Shown: positions 7,880-17,593, counted from the first letter of the stretch. The stretch is 64,000 nt of DNA from Bradyrhizobium diazoefficiens (GCF_016599855.1 NZ_CP067041.1:310001-374000); one strand, 5' to 3'. The notes: generated by a model not told the origin, from the letters alone. Made by a program: numbers and translations.

Positions 7880-10033
7880 TCAGCCGGCGGCACCGCCGCG
7901 CACGCGTTTCAGCCGCGCAGTGTGGTGCAGCACGCGCGACAATTCCTCGATCGAATAGGGCTTCTGCACGAGCTCGACGCCGGCCACGCCGTCCTGGGAC
8001 AGGGCCTGGCTGTAGCCCGTGGTCAGCACGATCGGAACGCCCATGCAGCGATCGCGGATCGCCTGCGCGAGATCGAGCCCGGTCATTCCAGGCATGACGA
8101 CGTCGGAGAACACGACATCGAAGCGATCGGGGTCGGCGACGAGCTCGGCGAGCGCGTCGGCGGCGTTGTCGACCAGCGTGATGCTGTAGCCGAGCTCGGT
8201 CAGCCCGTCGGCGGCGAAATTGCCGAGCTCGATATTGTCCTCCACGACCAGCACCGACATGCCGCTGCCGGCGACCGCCGGGGCCGTGGTCGGCGCCTGA
8301 CTCCGGGGCAAGAGACTTGCCGGCATGCGCGGCAGATACAGCGAGAAGGTGCTGCCCTGGCCGACCTCGCTCATCACAGTCACTTCGCCGCCGGATTGCC
8401 GGGCGAAGCCGAACACCTGTGAAAGGCCGAGGCCGGTGCCCTGGCCGACCTGCTTGGTGGTGAAGAACGGCTCGAAGATGCGGCTCAATTGAGCCGCGGG
8501 AATGCCGATGCCGATGTCGCTGACAGCGATGCAGACGAACCCAAGATTGTTCAAGATCTGGCTGCCCAAAAGATGCGCCAGCGTGTCGGGAACGGTCGCC
8601 GCCGCGTGAACCGTGAAGGTGATCCGGCCTTTGCCCCGCATGGCATCGCGCGCGTTGGTCGCCATGTTGATCAGGGCGGTCTCGAACTGCCCGGCATCGG
8701 CGTTGGCGAGGCAGGGCTCGGCCGGCAGTTGCATGACGATTTCGATCGCCGGTCCGAGCAGCGTGGCGAGCATGTCGCGCAGCGACTGCATGCGATCGCC
8801 GACGTCGAACACTTCGGGCTTCAAGGTCTGGCGCCGCGCAAAGGCAAGCAGCTGCGAGGTCAGCTTGGCGGCGCGCGCGACCGCCTCCGCAATCGCCGTG
8901 ATGTAGCGTTGCCGCCGCTCCTCGCTCAGTTGCGGCCGGTTCAGCAGGTCGACGGACGCGCGGATCACGGTGAGTAGGTTGTTGAAATCGTGCGCGACGC
9001 CGCCGGTGAGCTGGCCCAGTGCCTCCAGACGTTGGCTGTGCTTGAGCGCTTCCTCGGCCTCGCGCCGCTTGCCAGCCTCAAGCTGGAGATGCTGGGTGCG
9101 CCGGAAGGCGAAGGCCAGCAGGATGAACAGCAGCGCGGTCGCAGGCACGCCGAACACCAGATGCTGGCTCATGGTGGCAAGCCAGCGTGCGCGGATCGCC
9201 GAGGTCTCGAGGCCGGCGCTGACATAGATCGGATATTCGGCGACGCGCCGGTAGCCGATGCGCCGCTCGATCCCGTCCGATGGCCAGGCGATGGTCATCA
9301 GCCCATGGCCGGGATGGGCTGCGATGGTCCGGCCGACCGGGGCGTTCGGATCGAGCCGGAAGTCGCGATCGAGCCGCGGGAAATGCGCCAGCACGACGCC
9401 ATCGGAGCGGCCCATCGCAAAGAAGCTGCCGGGATCGGACCCGATCCGGGCATAATAGCTCTCGAAATATTCCGGCAGCACGGACGCCTGAATCACGCCG
9501 ATGAAGCTGCCGTCGTCAGACTCGCGGCGGCGGCTGACGCCGAAGAAGCGCGCACCTTGATAGGGCTGGCGCGGCGCCAGCGAGGCGCCCATGAAAGTGC
9601 CGATGCTCTGGTCGACATGGGCATAGAAGTAATCGCGGTCGGCAAAGCTCTGATCCGGCGGCGGCGACGCGAGACTGTTGACCAGCGATTTTCCGTTCGC
9701 ATCGAAGATCCAGACGGATTTGAGCTGCGGCAATGAATCGGTGAGCTGCTTCAGGCGCCGGTGCAGCGCAGGTTCGCGCGAGCGGATGACATCGTCGGGA
9801 AGGCCGCGCACGACCTCGTTGAGCTCGGCCAGGCTGCGATCGATGGTCTCGAACACCTTGAGCGCGTGCTCATGGGCGACATCGAGCGTGCGCTCGATCT
9901 CACGGTCGGCGGTGTCGCGCGTCGAATTGTAGGAGATCGTGGCGGCGATAGCGAACAGCGCAATCGGCAGCGCGAGGGATGCGGCCATCATCCCCTGCAA
10001 TAGTCTCAACGAATTGCGTTGCGCGCCCTGCAC
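7880..10033 (-). CDS. Hybrid sensor histidine kinase with response-regulator domain
   Basis: The product has 717 residues. Transmembrane helices at about 14-36 and 292-312 flank a periplasmic sensor region of about 255 residues, Cache-like in layout (RDYFYAHV and FFGVSRRR motifs). HisKA follows with the phospho-accepting H348 in GGVAHDFNN. The ATP-binding domain has the N-box NMATNARDA (about 456) and DIGIGIP (about 506). A C-terminal receiver domain carries D644 in FSDVVMPGM and the lysine in VQKPYS. The signal and target are unknown; no partner regulator lies nearby and there is no DNA-binding output domain. The kinase is upstream of the BacA-like transporter on the same strand, 52 bases away, so linked expression is possible but not shown. 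Confidence 0.92.
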   Translation of the reverse strand: MQGAQRNSLRLLQGMMAASLALPIALFAIAATISYNSTRDTADREIERTLDVAHEHALKVFETIDRSLAELNEVVRGLPDDVIRSREPALHRRLKQLTDSLPQLKSVWIFDANGKSLVNSLASPPPDQSFADRDYFYAHVDQSIGTFMGASLAPRQPYQGARFFGVSRRRESDDGSFIGVIQASVLPEYFESYYARIGSDPGSFFAMGRSDGVVLAHFPRLDRDFRLDPNAPVGRTIAAHPGHGLMTIAWPSDGIERRIGYRRVAEYPIYVSAGLETSAIRARWLATMSQHLVFGVPATALLFILLAFAFRRTQHLQLEAGKRREAEEALKHSQRLEALGQLTGGVAHDFNNLLTVIRASVDLLNRPQLSEERRQRYITAIAEAVARAAKLTSQLLAFARRQTLKPEVFDVGDRMQSLRDMLATLLGPAIEIVMQLPAEPCLANADAGQFETALINMATNARDAMRGKGRITFTVHAAATVPDTLAHLLGSQILNNLGFVCIAVSDIGIGIPAAQLSRIFEPFFTTKQVGQGTGLGLSQVFGFARQSGGEVTVMSEVGQGSTFSLYLPRMPASLLPRSQAPTTAPAVAGSGMSVLVVEDNIELGNFAADGLTELGYSITLVDNAADALAELVADPDRFDVVFSDVVMPGMTGLDLAQAIRDRCMGVPIVLTTGYSQALSQDGVAGVELVQKPYSIEELSRVLHHTARLKRVRGGAAG

Positions 10034-10221
10034 GGTCGCTCCGGTCCCCTGACCGGAAGCTTACTTGAATCTTGCGCCGGGAAGGAAGCGGCTTGTGGCA
10101 GGAACCGAAGGTTGTGGTCCGTCGATTCGCGCGCGACGCGGGATACAGAAACTTTTCCCCAAAATCGTCCGGCCATGGAGCGCCCCGGCCTTTCCGGCCA
10201 GGGCGACAGCATCGAGAGCGC

Positions 10222-11004
10222 CTAGATCTGGCGCTCGACCATCTTGAGCTTGAGCTCGGCGATGGCTTCGGCCGGGTTCAGGCCCTTCGGGCAGGCCTTG
10301 GCGCAGTTCAGGATGGTGTGGCAGCGGTAGAGGCGGAACGGGTCCTCGAGATTGTCGAGCCGCTCGCCGGTGGCCTCGTCGCGCGAATCAGACACCCAGC
10401 GGTTGGCCTGGAGCAGCGCGGCGGGGCCGAGATAGCGGTCGCTGTTCCACCAATAACTCGGGCAGGAGGTCGAGCAGCAGGCGCAGAGGATGCACTCGTA
10501 GAGGCCGTCGAGCTTTTCGCGGTCCTCATGGGTCTGACGCCATTCCTTCTGCGGCGTCGGCGAAGTCGTCTTCAGCCACGGCTCGATGGAGGCGTACTGC
10601 GCATAGAAATTGGTCAGGTCGGGGACGAGGTCCTTCACGACCGGCTGGTGCGGCAGCGGGTTGATCTTCACCGCGCCGTCCTTCACATCGTGCATCGAGC
10701 GGGTGCAGGCCAGCGTGTTCTGGCCGTCGATGTTCATCGCGCAGGAGCCGCAGACGCCTTCGCGGCAGGAGCGGCGGAAGGTCAGCGACGGGTCGATGTG
10801 ATTCTTGATCCAGATCAGGCCGTCCAGCACCATCGGCCCGCAATCATTGGTGTCGACGTAATAGGTGTCGACGCTCGGATTCTTGCCGTCATCAGGATTC
10901 CAGCGATAGACGCGGAATTCGCGAACGTCAGTCGCGCCCGCGGGCTTCGGCCAGGTCTTGCCGCCAGTGATCTTGGAGTTCTTCGGAAGTGCGAATTCAA
11001 CCAT
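10222..11004 (-). CDS. sdhB: Succinate dehydrogenase iron-sulfur subunit
   Basis: The 260-residue electron-transfer subunit of complex II carries electrons from FAD in SdhA to ubiquinone. Cysteine clusters are visible for the 2Fe-2S centre (CREGVCGSC...C), the 4Fe-4S centre (CILCACC) and the 3Fe-4S centre ([12 protein letters not shown]). It is the last gene of the leftward set sdhC-sdhD-sdhA-sdhB. It is separated from sdhA by 110 bases filled by a palindromic repeat, which may set its expression apart from the upstream genes. The 188 bases between its stop and the kinase start hold a small CCGGCC hairpin and nothing else I recognise. Confidence 0.97.
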   Translation of the reverse strand: MVEFALPKNSKITGGKTWPKPAGATDVREFRVYRWNPDDGKNPSVDTYYVDTNDCGPMVLDGLIWIKNHIDPSLTFRRSCREGVCGSCAMNIDGQNTLACTRSMHDVKDGAVKINPLPHQPVVKDLVPDLTNFYAQYASIEPWLKTTSPTPQKEWRQTHEDREKLDGLYECILCACCSTSCPSYWWNSDRYLGPAALLQANRWVSDSRDEATGERLDNLEDPFRLYRCHTILNCAKACPKGLNPAEAIAELKLKMVERQI

Positions 11005-11017
11005 TGCTCTAACCTTT

Positions 11018-11100
11018 CGTCATTCCGGGGCGATGCGCAGCATCGAACCCGGAATCTCGAGATTTCGGGTCTGGTCCTTCGGACCATCCCGGAATGACGA
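11018..11100. repeat. Intergenic palindromic repeat, family F copy 1, inside the sdh operon
   Basis: The arms CGTCATTCCGGGGCG and its near complement ATCCCGGAATGACGA enclose inner arms CCGGAATCTCGA/TCGGG. The element fills the space between sdhA and sdhB. Other copies are at 20479 and 56289, with a half copy at 57184. In RNA it would form a strong stem-loop within the sdhCDAB message. Confidence 0.8.
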
Positions 11101-11114
11101 GCACCTGTTGCTTC

Positions 11115-12950
11115 TCAGTACACGCGCGCTTTCGGCGGGATATACTGCACGTCGTTGGTCATGGTGTAGTCGTGAACCGGGCGGTACTCGATCTTGACCT
11201 TGCCGGAATCATCCAGCCAGGCCAGCGTGTGCTTCATCCAGTTCTTGTCGTCGCGCGCGGAGAAGTCCTCGCGGGCATGCGCGCCGCGGCTCTCGGTGCG
11301 GTTGGCGGCCGAGTTCATCGTCACCACCGCCTGCGAGATCAGGTTGTCGAATTCGAGCGTCTCGACCAGGTCGGAATTCCACACCAGCGAGCGGTCGGAC
11401 ACGGCGATGTCGGTGATACCGCTGTGGACCTTCTGGATCAGGTTCTGGCCTTCGCTCAGCACTTCGCCGGTGCGGAACACTGCGCAATTGTTCTGCATCA
11501 CGTGCTGCATGCCTTCGCGCAGCTTTGCGGTCGGCGTGCCGCCGGAGGCGTAACGATAGTGGTCGAGGCGGCCGAGCGCGAGGTCGGACGAATTCGCCGG
11601 CAGCTCGGGCTGCCTGGCGTTGGGCGTGAGCTTCTCGGCAAGACGGAGCGCTGCGGCGCGGCCGAACACGACGAGGTCGATCAGCGAGTTCGAGCCGAGG
11701 CGGTTGGCGCCGTGCACCGAGACGCAAGCGGCTTCGCCGATCGCCATCAGGCCGGGGATGATGGCGTTGTCGTCGCCGTCCCGCTTGGTCAGCACCTCGC
11801 CGTGATAGTTCGTGGGGATACCGCCCATGTTGTAGTGCACGGTCGGCACGATCGGGATCGGCTCGCGCGTCACGTCGACATTGGCAAAAATCTTTGCGGA
11901 TTCGGAGATGCCCGGCAGGCGCTCGGCGAGCACCGCGGGATCGAGATGGTCGAGATGCAGAAAGATGTGGTCCTTCTTCTTGCCGACGCCGCGGCCCTCG
12001 CGGATCTCGATCGTCATCGCGCGCGAGACGACGTCGCGCGAGGCGAGGTCCTTTGCGGACGGCGCGTAACGCTCCATGAAGCGTTCGCCCTCGGAGTTGA
12101 CGAGATAGCCGCCTTCGCCGCGTGCACCTTCGGTGACGAGACAGCCCGAGCCGTAGATGCCGGTCGGGTGGAACTGGACGAACTCCATGTCCTGCATCGG
12201 CAGGCCGGCGCGCAGCACCATGCCGCCGCCGTCGCCGGTGCAGGTGTGCGCCGAGGTGCAGGAGGCGTAGGCGCGGCCGTAGCCGCCGGTCGCGAGGATC
12301 ACGGTCTGGGCGCGGAAGCGGTGTAGCGTGCCGTCGTCGAGCTTGAGCGCGATCACGCCGCGGCAGGTGCCCTGGTCGTCCATGATCAAATCGATGGCGA
12401 AGAATTCGATGAAGAACTCGGCCGCGTGGCGCAGCGACTGGCCGTACATCGTGTGCAGCATGGCGTGACCAGTGCGGTCGGCGGCGGCGCAGGTGCGCTG
12501 CGCTTGAGCTTTGCCGAACTCGGTGGTCATGCCGCCGAACGGGCGCTGGTAGATCTTGCCGTCCTCGGTGCGCGAGAACGGCACGCCCCAATGCTCGAGC
12601 TCGTAGACCGCCTCGGGCGCGTTACGCACCATGTATTCGATCGCGTCCTGGTCGCCGAGCCAGTCCGACCCCTTCACGGTGTCGTACATGTGCCAGCGCC
12701 AGTCGTCCTCGTGCATGTTGCCGAGCGAAGCCGAGATGCCGCCCTGCGCCGCGACCGTGTGCGAGCGGGTCGGAAACACCTTGGTAATGCAGGCGGTGCG
12801 CAGACCAGCCTCGCTGCACCCGACCACGGCGCGCAGGCCTGCGCCGCCGGCGCCGACCACGACGACGTCGTAAGTGTGGTCCTCGATCGGATAGGCTTTT
12901 CCGTTGGTGGCGGGAGCGCCGTTGCCCTTGCCATTGGTCTCAGCGGCCAT
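11115..12950 (-). CDS. sdhA: Succinate dehydrogenase flavoprotein subunit
   Basis: The 611-residue catalytic subunit of complex II oxidises succinate to fumarate on the inner face of the membrane. The FAD-binding [12 protein letters not shown] fold lies near residue 31, and the [10 protein letters not shown] stretch contains the histidine that bonds covalently to FAD. The C-terminal blocks [18 protein letters not shown] and [10 protein letters not shown] are typical. About 25 extra residues at the N-terminus (rich in Gly, Asn and Lys) are a usual variation. It starts 3 bases after the sdhD stop, so translation is probably coupled. The long plus-strand frames across this gene are shadows. Confidence 0.97.
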   Translation of the reverse strand: MAAETNGKGNGAPATNGKAYPIEDHTYDVVVVGAGGAGLRAVVGCSEAGLRTACITKVFPTRSHTVAAQGGISASLGNMHEDDWRWHMYDTVKGSDWLGDQDAIEYMVRNAPEAVYELEHWGVPFSRTEDGKIYQRPFGGMTTEFGKAQAQRTCAAADRTGHAMLHTMYGQSLRHAAEFFIEFFAIDLIMDDQGTCRGVIALKLDDGTLHRFRAQTVILATGGYGRAYASCTSAHTCTGDGGGMVLRAGLPMQDMEFVQFHPTGIYGSGCLVTEGARGEGGYLVNSEGERFMERYAPSAKDLASRDVVSRAMTIEIREGRGVGKKKDHIFLHLDHLDPAVLAERLPGISESAKIFANVDVTREPIPIVPTVHYNMGGIPTNYHGEVLTKRDGDDNAIIPGLMAIGEAACVSVHGANRLGSNSLIDLVVFGRAAALRLAEKLTPNARQPELPANSSDLALGRLDHYRYASGGTPTAKLREGMQHVMQNNCAVFRTGEVLSEGQNLIQKVHSGITDIAVSDRSLVWNSDLVETLEFDNLISQAVVTMNSAANRTESRGAHAREDFSARDDKNWMKHTLAWLDDSGKVKIEYRPVHDYTMTNDVQYIPPKARVY

Positions 12951-12953
12951 GGG

Positions 12954-13358
12954 TTACACTCCGGAAGAAAGTTTCAGGATCGCGTAGGTCGAGGCGAGCG
13001 CCACGGCGATCGAGAAGAAATTGTTGAACATGATCGAGACGAGCTTGAGCTTCTCGTTATGGACGTAGTCCTCGATCACGACCTGCATGCCGATCTTCAT
13101 GTGCCAGGCGCTGGCGATGATGAAGAGCAACAGGATCAGGGCGACGGGAAGTGAAGAGAGGATCTGCGCCGCGCCGGCCTGGTTGCGGCCAAGCAGCATC
13201 ATGACGATGACCAGCACCGGGATCATCAGCAGCGTCATGGCGACGCCGGTGATGCGCTGGCGCCAGAAATCGGACGTGCCGGAATGGGCGGCCCCGAGAT
13301 TGCGGACACGGCCGAGCGGGGTGCGCATGCTGCGCTTGGGCGTATCGGTTGCGCTCAT
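12954..13358 (-). CDS. sdhD: Succinate dehydrogenase membrane anchor subunit
   Basis: This 134-residue protein has three hydrophobic helices (about residues 33-55, 66-88 and 105-128) and a cytoplasmic N-terminus starting MSATDTPKRSMRTPLGRVR. The segment HSGTSDFWRQRITG is typical of alphaproteobacterial SdhD, and the histidine in ASAWHMKIG is a likely haem-side or quinone-side residue. With SdhC it holds the SdhAB dimer to the membrane and forms the quinone and haem b site. Its start overlaps the sdhC stop by 4 bases, and sdhA begins directly after it. Confidence 0.93.
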   Translation of the reverse strand: MSATDTPKRSMRTPLGRVRNLGAAHSGTSDFWRQRITGVAMTLLMIPVLVIVMMLLGRNQAGAAQILSSLPVALILLLFIIASAWHMKIGMQVVIEDYVHNEKLKLVSIMFNNFFSIAVALASTYAILKLSSGV

Positions 13359-13756
13359 CGTACACCTCCGACCGCGTAGGCGATGATCCAGATCAGGATC
13401 GTCAGCACGATGCCGCCGATCAGCGCGGCCCAGGTCAGCGCTTCGCGCTCATTGGCCTTGAAGCCGAAGCCGAGGTCCCACACGAAGTGCCGGATGCCGC
13501 TCAGCATATGGTGCATCAGCGCCCAGGTGTAGCCGAACACGATCAGCCGGCCGATGATGCTGCCGGTGAAGGCCTGCACATTGGAATAGGCCGCGGCGGA
13601 GCCCGAAGCGGCTGCCATCAGCCACCAGGCCAGCAGCAGGGTCCCGACGTAAAGGGCGATACCGGTAGCGCGATGGACGATGGACAGCGCCATCGTCAGC
13701 GTCCAGCGGTAGACTTGCATGTGTGGTGAAAGCGGTCGTTCGATCCGTGCGGTCAT
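13355..13756 (-). CDS. sdhC: Succinate dehydrogenase cytochrome b556 subunit
   Basis: This 133-residue protein has three transmembrane helices and begins MTARIERPLSPHMQVYRW. The SIVHRATGIAL motif (quinone-site serine and arginine) and HHMLSGIRHFVWD (haem-ligand histidine region) are family signatures. It is the first gene of the sdhCDAB set and overlaps sdhD by 4 bases. A promoter would be expected in the 13757-13963 stretch, but no clear -35/-10 pair stands out to me there. Confidence 0.95.
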   Translation of the reverse strand: MTARIERPLSPHMQVYRWTLTMALSIVHRATGIALYVGTLLLAWWLMAAASGSAAAYSNVQAFTGSIIGRLIVFGYTWALMHHMLSGIRHFVWDLGFGFKANEREALTWAALIGGIVLTILIWIIAYAVGGVR

Positions 13757-13963
13757 GGGCTTTTGATGTTTATGGCGGCCCAGCAGGGGGCGCGCGGGGA
13801 TCGCGAAAGGTCGGCTCTATTTACGGAGTCGATTTGGCCTGCGCAATCACCAAATCGCCATAAATCGAACCCGCGTTCAGCGCTAGGTCCTTGATGAAGC
13901 AAGCCCAATCCGTTGCTTGGTATGCCAGAGCGATGGCGCGCCGACAAAGAAGGGAACATAAAT

Positions 13964-14248
13964 TCATGTCTTGCGGCGGCGTCGAGGCGCATTGAAATCA
14001 CTATTGGAACGGCTCCAAGGCGGCGATCGGCGGTGACGGTTCGAACCAGTCAGCTCATGACACTTGCGCCCGTCCAGCTCGACGACGCCCCGTTTCCATT
14101 TTCCATCATACGCATCGATTTTCCGCGCGGCGGCGGATATGCGCAACCTGCATTCCACCCCAGCCGGAAGACGCAGCGTGTCGACCGCGAGAATCAGATC
14201 GCCTACAGCGACGCCCGCCGTGCTGGTGATGCCGATGAGCTTCGTCAC
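13964..14248 (-). CDS. Possible small hypothetical protein
   Basis: This 94-codon frame opens with GTG and has a GGAG site 5 bases upstream. It starts 28 bases after the matB stop on the same strand. The first 30 or so residues (ITSTAGVAVGDLILAVDTLR and onward) have coding-like third-position GC. The end is arginine-rich and less convincing, as if the 3' half had decayed. I do not recognise a family. It may be a genuine small gene co-transcribed with matB, or chance. Otherwise the stretch 13757-14275 shows nothing beyond the expected sdh promoter region. Confidence 0.3.
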   Translation of the reverse strand: MTKLIGITSTAGVAVGDLILAVDTLRLPAGVECRLRISAAARKIDAYDGKWKRGVVELDGRKCHELTGSNRHRRSPPWSRSNSDFNAPRRRRKT

Positions 14249-14275
14249 CGCGCCGCTCCGCGACGAACGCGCCCC

Positions 14276-15805
14276 CTATTTCTTCGCGTAAATATCCTTG
14301 TACGTATCCCGCAGCACGTTCTTCTGCACCTTGCCCATGGTGTTGCGCGGCAGCTCGTCGACGACCAAGACGCGCTTGGGCATCTTGAACTTTGCGAGCC
14401 TTCCGTCGAGCGCCTTCAGCACGGCGGCCTCCGTGATATCGGCCCCCTTGTTGCAAACCAGCACGGCCGTGACGCCCTCGCCGAAATCGGCATGCGGCAC
14501 GCCGATCACGGCGGATTCGATCACGCCCGGCATCGTGTCGATCTCGCTTTCGATCTCCTTGGGGTAGACGTTGAAGCCGCCGGAGATCACGAGGTCCTTG
14601 CCGCGGCCGAGGATATGGACGTAGCCCTTGCCGTCGATCTTGCCGAGGTCGCCGGTGATGAAGAAGCCGTCGGGCCGGAATTCCGACTTGGTCTTCTCCG
14701 GCATGCGCCAATAACCTCTAAAGACGTTCGGGCCCTTGACCTCGATCATGCCGATCTCCTCGCGCGGCAATTCTTCGCCGGTCTCGGGGTCGGTGACGCG
14801 GACGGAGACGCCGGGCAGCGGAAAGCCGACCGCGCCGGGCACGCGCTCGCCGTCATAGGGGTTCGACGTGTTCATGTTGGTCTCGGTCATGCCGTAGCGC
14901 TCGAGCACGGCGTGGCCCGTGCGCGCCGACCATTCGCGATGGGTCTCGGCGAGCAGCGGCGCCGAGCCCGAGATGAACAGCCGCATATGTTTTGTGGTTT
15001 CGCGCGACAGCGCGGGATTTTGCAGCAGCCGCGTGTAGAACGTCGGCACGCCCATCAGCACGGTCGCGCGCGCCATCAGCTTGATGATGAGATCCGGATC
15101 GAGCTTCGGCAGGAAGATCATCGACGCCCGGGCAAACAGCGTCACGTTGGTTGCCACGAACAGGCCGTGGGTGTGATAGATCGGCAGCGCGTGGATCAGC
15201 ACGTCCTTATCGGTGAAGCGCCAGTAGCCGACGAGCGAGATCGAGTTCGACGCGAGATTGTCGTGGCTGAGCATCGCGCCCTTGGAGCGGCCGGTGGTGC
15301 CCGACGTGTAGAGGATCGCGGCGAGATCGTCGTTTTCGCGCGGCACCGTGGTAAATTCACTGCTCGCCGTGTCCGCGGCCTCCGTCAGCGAACCCTTGCC
15401 GTCAGCTCCGAGCGTCTCGACCTTGGCCTTCACCTTGGCGGCGATCGGGGCAAGGCCTTCGGCCTTGGCCGGATCGCAGACCACCAGCGACGGCTCGGCA
15501 TCGCCCATGAAGTAATCGAGCTCGTTCAGCGTATAGGCGGTGTTGAGCGGCAGATAGACCGCACCGGCCCGCACCGTCGCCAGATACAGCACGAGATTGG
15601 CGACGGATTTCTCGACCTGCACCGCGACGCGGTCGCCCGGCTTCACGCCACGCGCGACCAGCACATTCGCCATCTGCCCGGCCCGCGCGATCAGATCGCC
15701 ATAGCTGATATGAGCGCCGTCCTGCGTCTCGATCGCGAGGCGTTTGGGATCGTCGAGGCCGTCGAACAGGCGGGAAAACAGGTTGGCGTTGGCTGCTTGG
15801 TTCAT
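14276..15805 (-). CDS. matB: Malonyl-CoA synthase (acyl-CoA ligase family)
   Basis: This 509-residue enzyme of the ANL superfamily probably makes malonyl-CoA from malonate, CoA and ATP in the cytoplasm. The adenylate-forming loop YTSGTTGRSKG lies at residues 166-176. ERYGMTETNMNTSNPYDGER, typical of the MatB branch, and GRGKDLVISGGFNVYPKEIE follow. The C-terminal lysine region is MGKVQKNVLRD. The start at 15805 (MNQAANANLF) is chosen because GAGGAAA lies about 7 bases upstream. The longer frame to 16096 runs across the divergent SDR gene and is not real. The substrate is inferred from family resemblance; another short dicarboxylate is possible. Confidence 0.85.
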   Translation of the reverse strand: MNQAANANLFSRLFDGLDDPKRLAIETQDGAHISYGDLIARAGQMANVLVARGVKPGDRVAVQVEKSVANLVLYLATVRAGAVYLPLNTAYTLNELDYFMGDAEPSLVVCDPAKAEGLAPIAAKVKAKVETLGADGKGSLTEAADTASSEFTTVPRENDDLAAILYTSGTTGRSKGAMLSHDNLASNSISLVGYWRFTDKDVLIHALPIYHTHGLFVATNVTLFARASMIFLPKLDPDLIIKLMARATVLMGVPTFYTRLLQNPALSRETTKHMRLFISGSAPLLAETHREWSARTGHAVLERYGMTETNMNTSNPYDGERVPGAVGFPLPGVSVRVTDPETGEELPREEIGMIEVKGPNVFRGYWRMPEKTKSEFRPDGFFITGDLGKIDGKGYVHILGRGKDLVISGGFNVYPKEIESEIDTMPGVIESAVIGVPHADFGEGVTAVLVCNKGADITEAAVLKALDGRLAKFKMPKRVLVVDELPRNTMGKVQKNVLRDTYKDIYAKK

Positions 15806-15899
15806 GCAAGATTTCCTCGACCGCAAGGCTAAAAGGCCGGTCAAAACCGAGGGCTGGATTAGCAAAAACCGCCCCAATGAAGCAACGGAGACAGTTGGC

Positions 15900-16661
15900 A
15901 TGACCAAAAACGGGAAACGCGTGGCCTGGGTCACCGGCGGCGGCAGCGGGATCGGGGAGGCCGGCGCCGAGGCGCTGGCGGCCGACGGCTGGATCGTGGT
16001 GATCTCGGGCCGTCGCAAGGACGCCCTGGATGCCGTGGTTGCGAAGATCACCGGGACGGGCGGGGCCGCCGAGGCACTTGCGCTCGATGTGTCCAATGCC
16101 GCCGCGGCTCAGAAGGCGGCCGATCACATCGTCGCGAAGCACGGCCGCATTGACCTGCTCGTGAACAATGCCGGCATCAATGTCCCCAAGCGCAGCTGGC
16201 AGGACATGGAACTGGAAGGCTGGGACAAGCTCGTTCAGGTCAATCTCAACGGCGTGCTCTATTGCATGCGCGCGGTGCTGCCGACGATGCGCAAGCAGCA
16301 GGACGGCTCCATCATCAACGTCTCGTCCTGGGCCGGCCGCCACGTCTCGAAAATGCCGGGCCCGGCCTACACCACCACCAAGCACGCAGTGCTGGCGCTG
16401 ACTCATTCCTTCAACATGGACGAATGCGTCAACGGCCTGCGCGCCTGCTGCCTGATGCCGGGCGAGGTGGCGACGCCGATCCTGAAGCTGCGCCCGGTGG
16501 TGCCGAGCGAAGAGGAGCAGGCCAGGATGCTGCAACCGGAAGATCTGGGACGCACCATCGCGTTCATCGCCAGCATGCCGCCGCGTGTCTGCATCAACGA
16601 GCTCCTGATCAGCCCGACGCATAATCGTGGGTTTATTCAGACGCCTGCGAGCCGGGATTAG
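15900..16661 (+). CDS. SDR-family oxidoreductase
   Basis: This 253-residue cytoplasmic NAD(P)-dependent enzyme has the cofactor loop TGGGSGIGEA near residue 11, NNAGINVP, the catalytic serine in INVSSWAGR, and the YxxxK pair in PAYTTTKHAV. It is classical SDR by length and motifs. The substrate is unknown. A GGAG site precedes the ATG at 15900 by about 8-10 bases. The upstream in-frame extension to 15744 overlaps matB and is rejected. It is divergent from matB with about 94 bases between starts, so the two may share a control region, but a pathway link is only inferred. Confidence 0.88.
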   Translation: MTKNGKRVAWVTGGGSGIGEAGAEALAADGWIVVISGRRKDALDAVVAKITGTGGAAEALALDVSNAAAAQKAADHIVAKHGRIDLLVNNAGINVPKRSWQDMELEGWDKLVQVNLNGVLYCMRAVLPTMRKQQDGSIINVSSWAGRHVSKMPGPAYTTTKHAVLALTHSFNMDECVNGLRACCLMPGEVATPILKLRPVVPSEEEQARMLQPEDLGRTIAFIASMPPRVCINELLISPTHNRGFIQTPASRD

Positions 16662-16681
16662 CCAAGGTCGTAACCGCGAGC

Positions 16682-16771
16682 TCGTCATTGCGAGCGAAGC
16701 GAAGCAATCCAGGAATGTATCCGCGGAGACAGCCTGGATTTGCTTCGTCGCAAGAGCTCCTCGCAATGACG
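16682..16771. repeat. Intergenic palindromic repeat, family D copy 1
   Basis: The arms CGTCATTGCGAGCGAAGCGA and TCGTCGCAAGAGCTCCTCGCAATGACGG-like flank inner arms AATCCAGG/CCTGGATT. It lies 21 bases after the SDR stop. A second copy is at 49112-49199 after yciB. No gene is seen in the remaining bases to 16964. Confidence 0.85.
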
Positions 16772-16964
16772 GCTCTCACCCCACGAACGTGGCTGCGCAT
16801 AGTTTCACGCATCACAATAAATTATTCCCCGAAACCGCTTCGCAAACCGTCCCGTAGTTCGGACCAACGACGCGCTGCTGCTTCATGCAAACAGGTCGCA
16901 GAAGCCGTTGTTGCCATCTCAATTGCCGGCAATCGCCGGTCACAATCCAATCGGGAGTTTCTCC

Positions 16965-17519
16965 ATGTCGAAGCGCATTGCCTATCTCACTGCTGCCGCC
17001 TTCAGCGCGCTGGCCATCACCGCGACCGTCATTGCGCCTGTTCGCGCCGAGGAAAAGACCGTCATGGTCGGCGGCGCCGCGATGTTCCCGTCGAAGAACA
17101 TCGTCCAGAACGCCGTCAAGTCCAAGGATCACACCACGCTGGTGGCGGCGGTGAAAGCGGCCGGCCTGGTGCCGACGCTGGAAGGCAAGGGCCCGTTCAC
17201 GGTATTCGCGCCGACCAACGCCGCCTTCGGCAAGCTGCCGGCCGGCACCGTCGATAACCTGGTCAAGCCCGAGAACAAGGCGACCCTGACCAAGATCCTC
17301 GCCTACCATGTCGTGCCCGGCAAGCTCGCGGCCTCCGATCTCACCGACGGCAAGAAGCTCAAGACTGCCGAGGGCGAGGAGTTGACCGTCAAAAAGCAGG
17401 ACGGCAAGCTCTGGATCGTCGACGCCAAGGGCGGCACCTCAATGGTGACGATCTCCAACGTCAACCAGTCGAACGGCGTGATCCATGTGGTCGATACCGT
17501 GCTGATGCCGGCGACGTAA
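16965..17519 (+). CDS. Secreted fasciclin (FAS1) domain protein
   Basis: The product has 184 residues. The signal peptide MSKRIAYLTAAAFSALAITA is cleaved around VRAEE. One FAS1 domain follows, with the H1-type block GPFTVFAPTNAAFGKLP and the H2-type block ILAYHVVPGKL, ending VIHVVDTVLMP. FAS1 proteins are extracellular or periplasmic adhesion-like domains; bacterial roles are poorly defined. The start at 16965 has a GGGAG site 7 bases upstream, and the longer frame to 16908 would bury the signal peptide. A terminator follows the stop, so the gene seems to be a single unit. Confidence 0.92.
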   Translation: MSKRIAYLTAAAFSALAITATVIAPVRAEEKTVMVGGAAMFPSKNIVQNAVKSKDHTTLVAAVKAAGLVPTLEGKGPFTVFAPTNAAFGKLPAGTVDNLVKPENKATLTKILAYHVVPGKLAASDLTDGKKLKTAEGEELTVKKQDGKLWIVDAKGGTSMVTISNVNQSNGVIHVVDTVLMPAT

Positions 17520-17562
17520 CCCCGTACCCTCCGGTTTCATCCCCAGACCGGATGCGACGAAC

Positions 17563-17593
17563 GGCGAGACGGGGGCACCCGGCTCGCCTTTTT
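17563..17593 (+). terminator. Intrinsic terminator after the fasciclin gene
   Basis: GGCGAG and CTCGCC arms enclose a G-rich/C-rich inner stretch that can pair further, and five T residues follow. It starts 44 bases after the stop. Confidence 0.75.

Noticed and set aside
6247..8097. 616-residue frame antisense to the ABC transporter gene
   Set aside because: It lies opposite a clear permease-ATPase, has no domain, and is rich in Arg/His/Asp/Gly as expected for a shadow.
14038..14047. GGTTCGAACC, resembling a tRNA T-loop
   Set aside because: The flanking bases do not form a five-base-pair T-stem on either strand, and no acceptor or anticodon arm is found around it.
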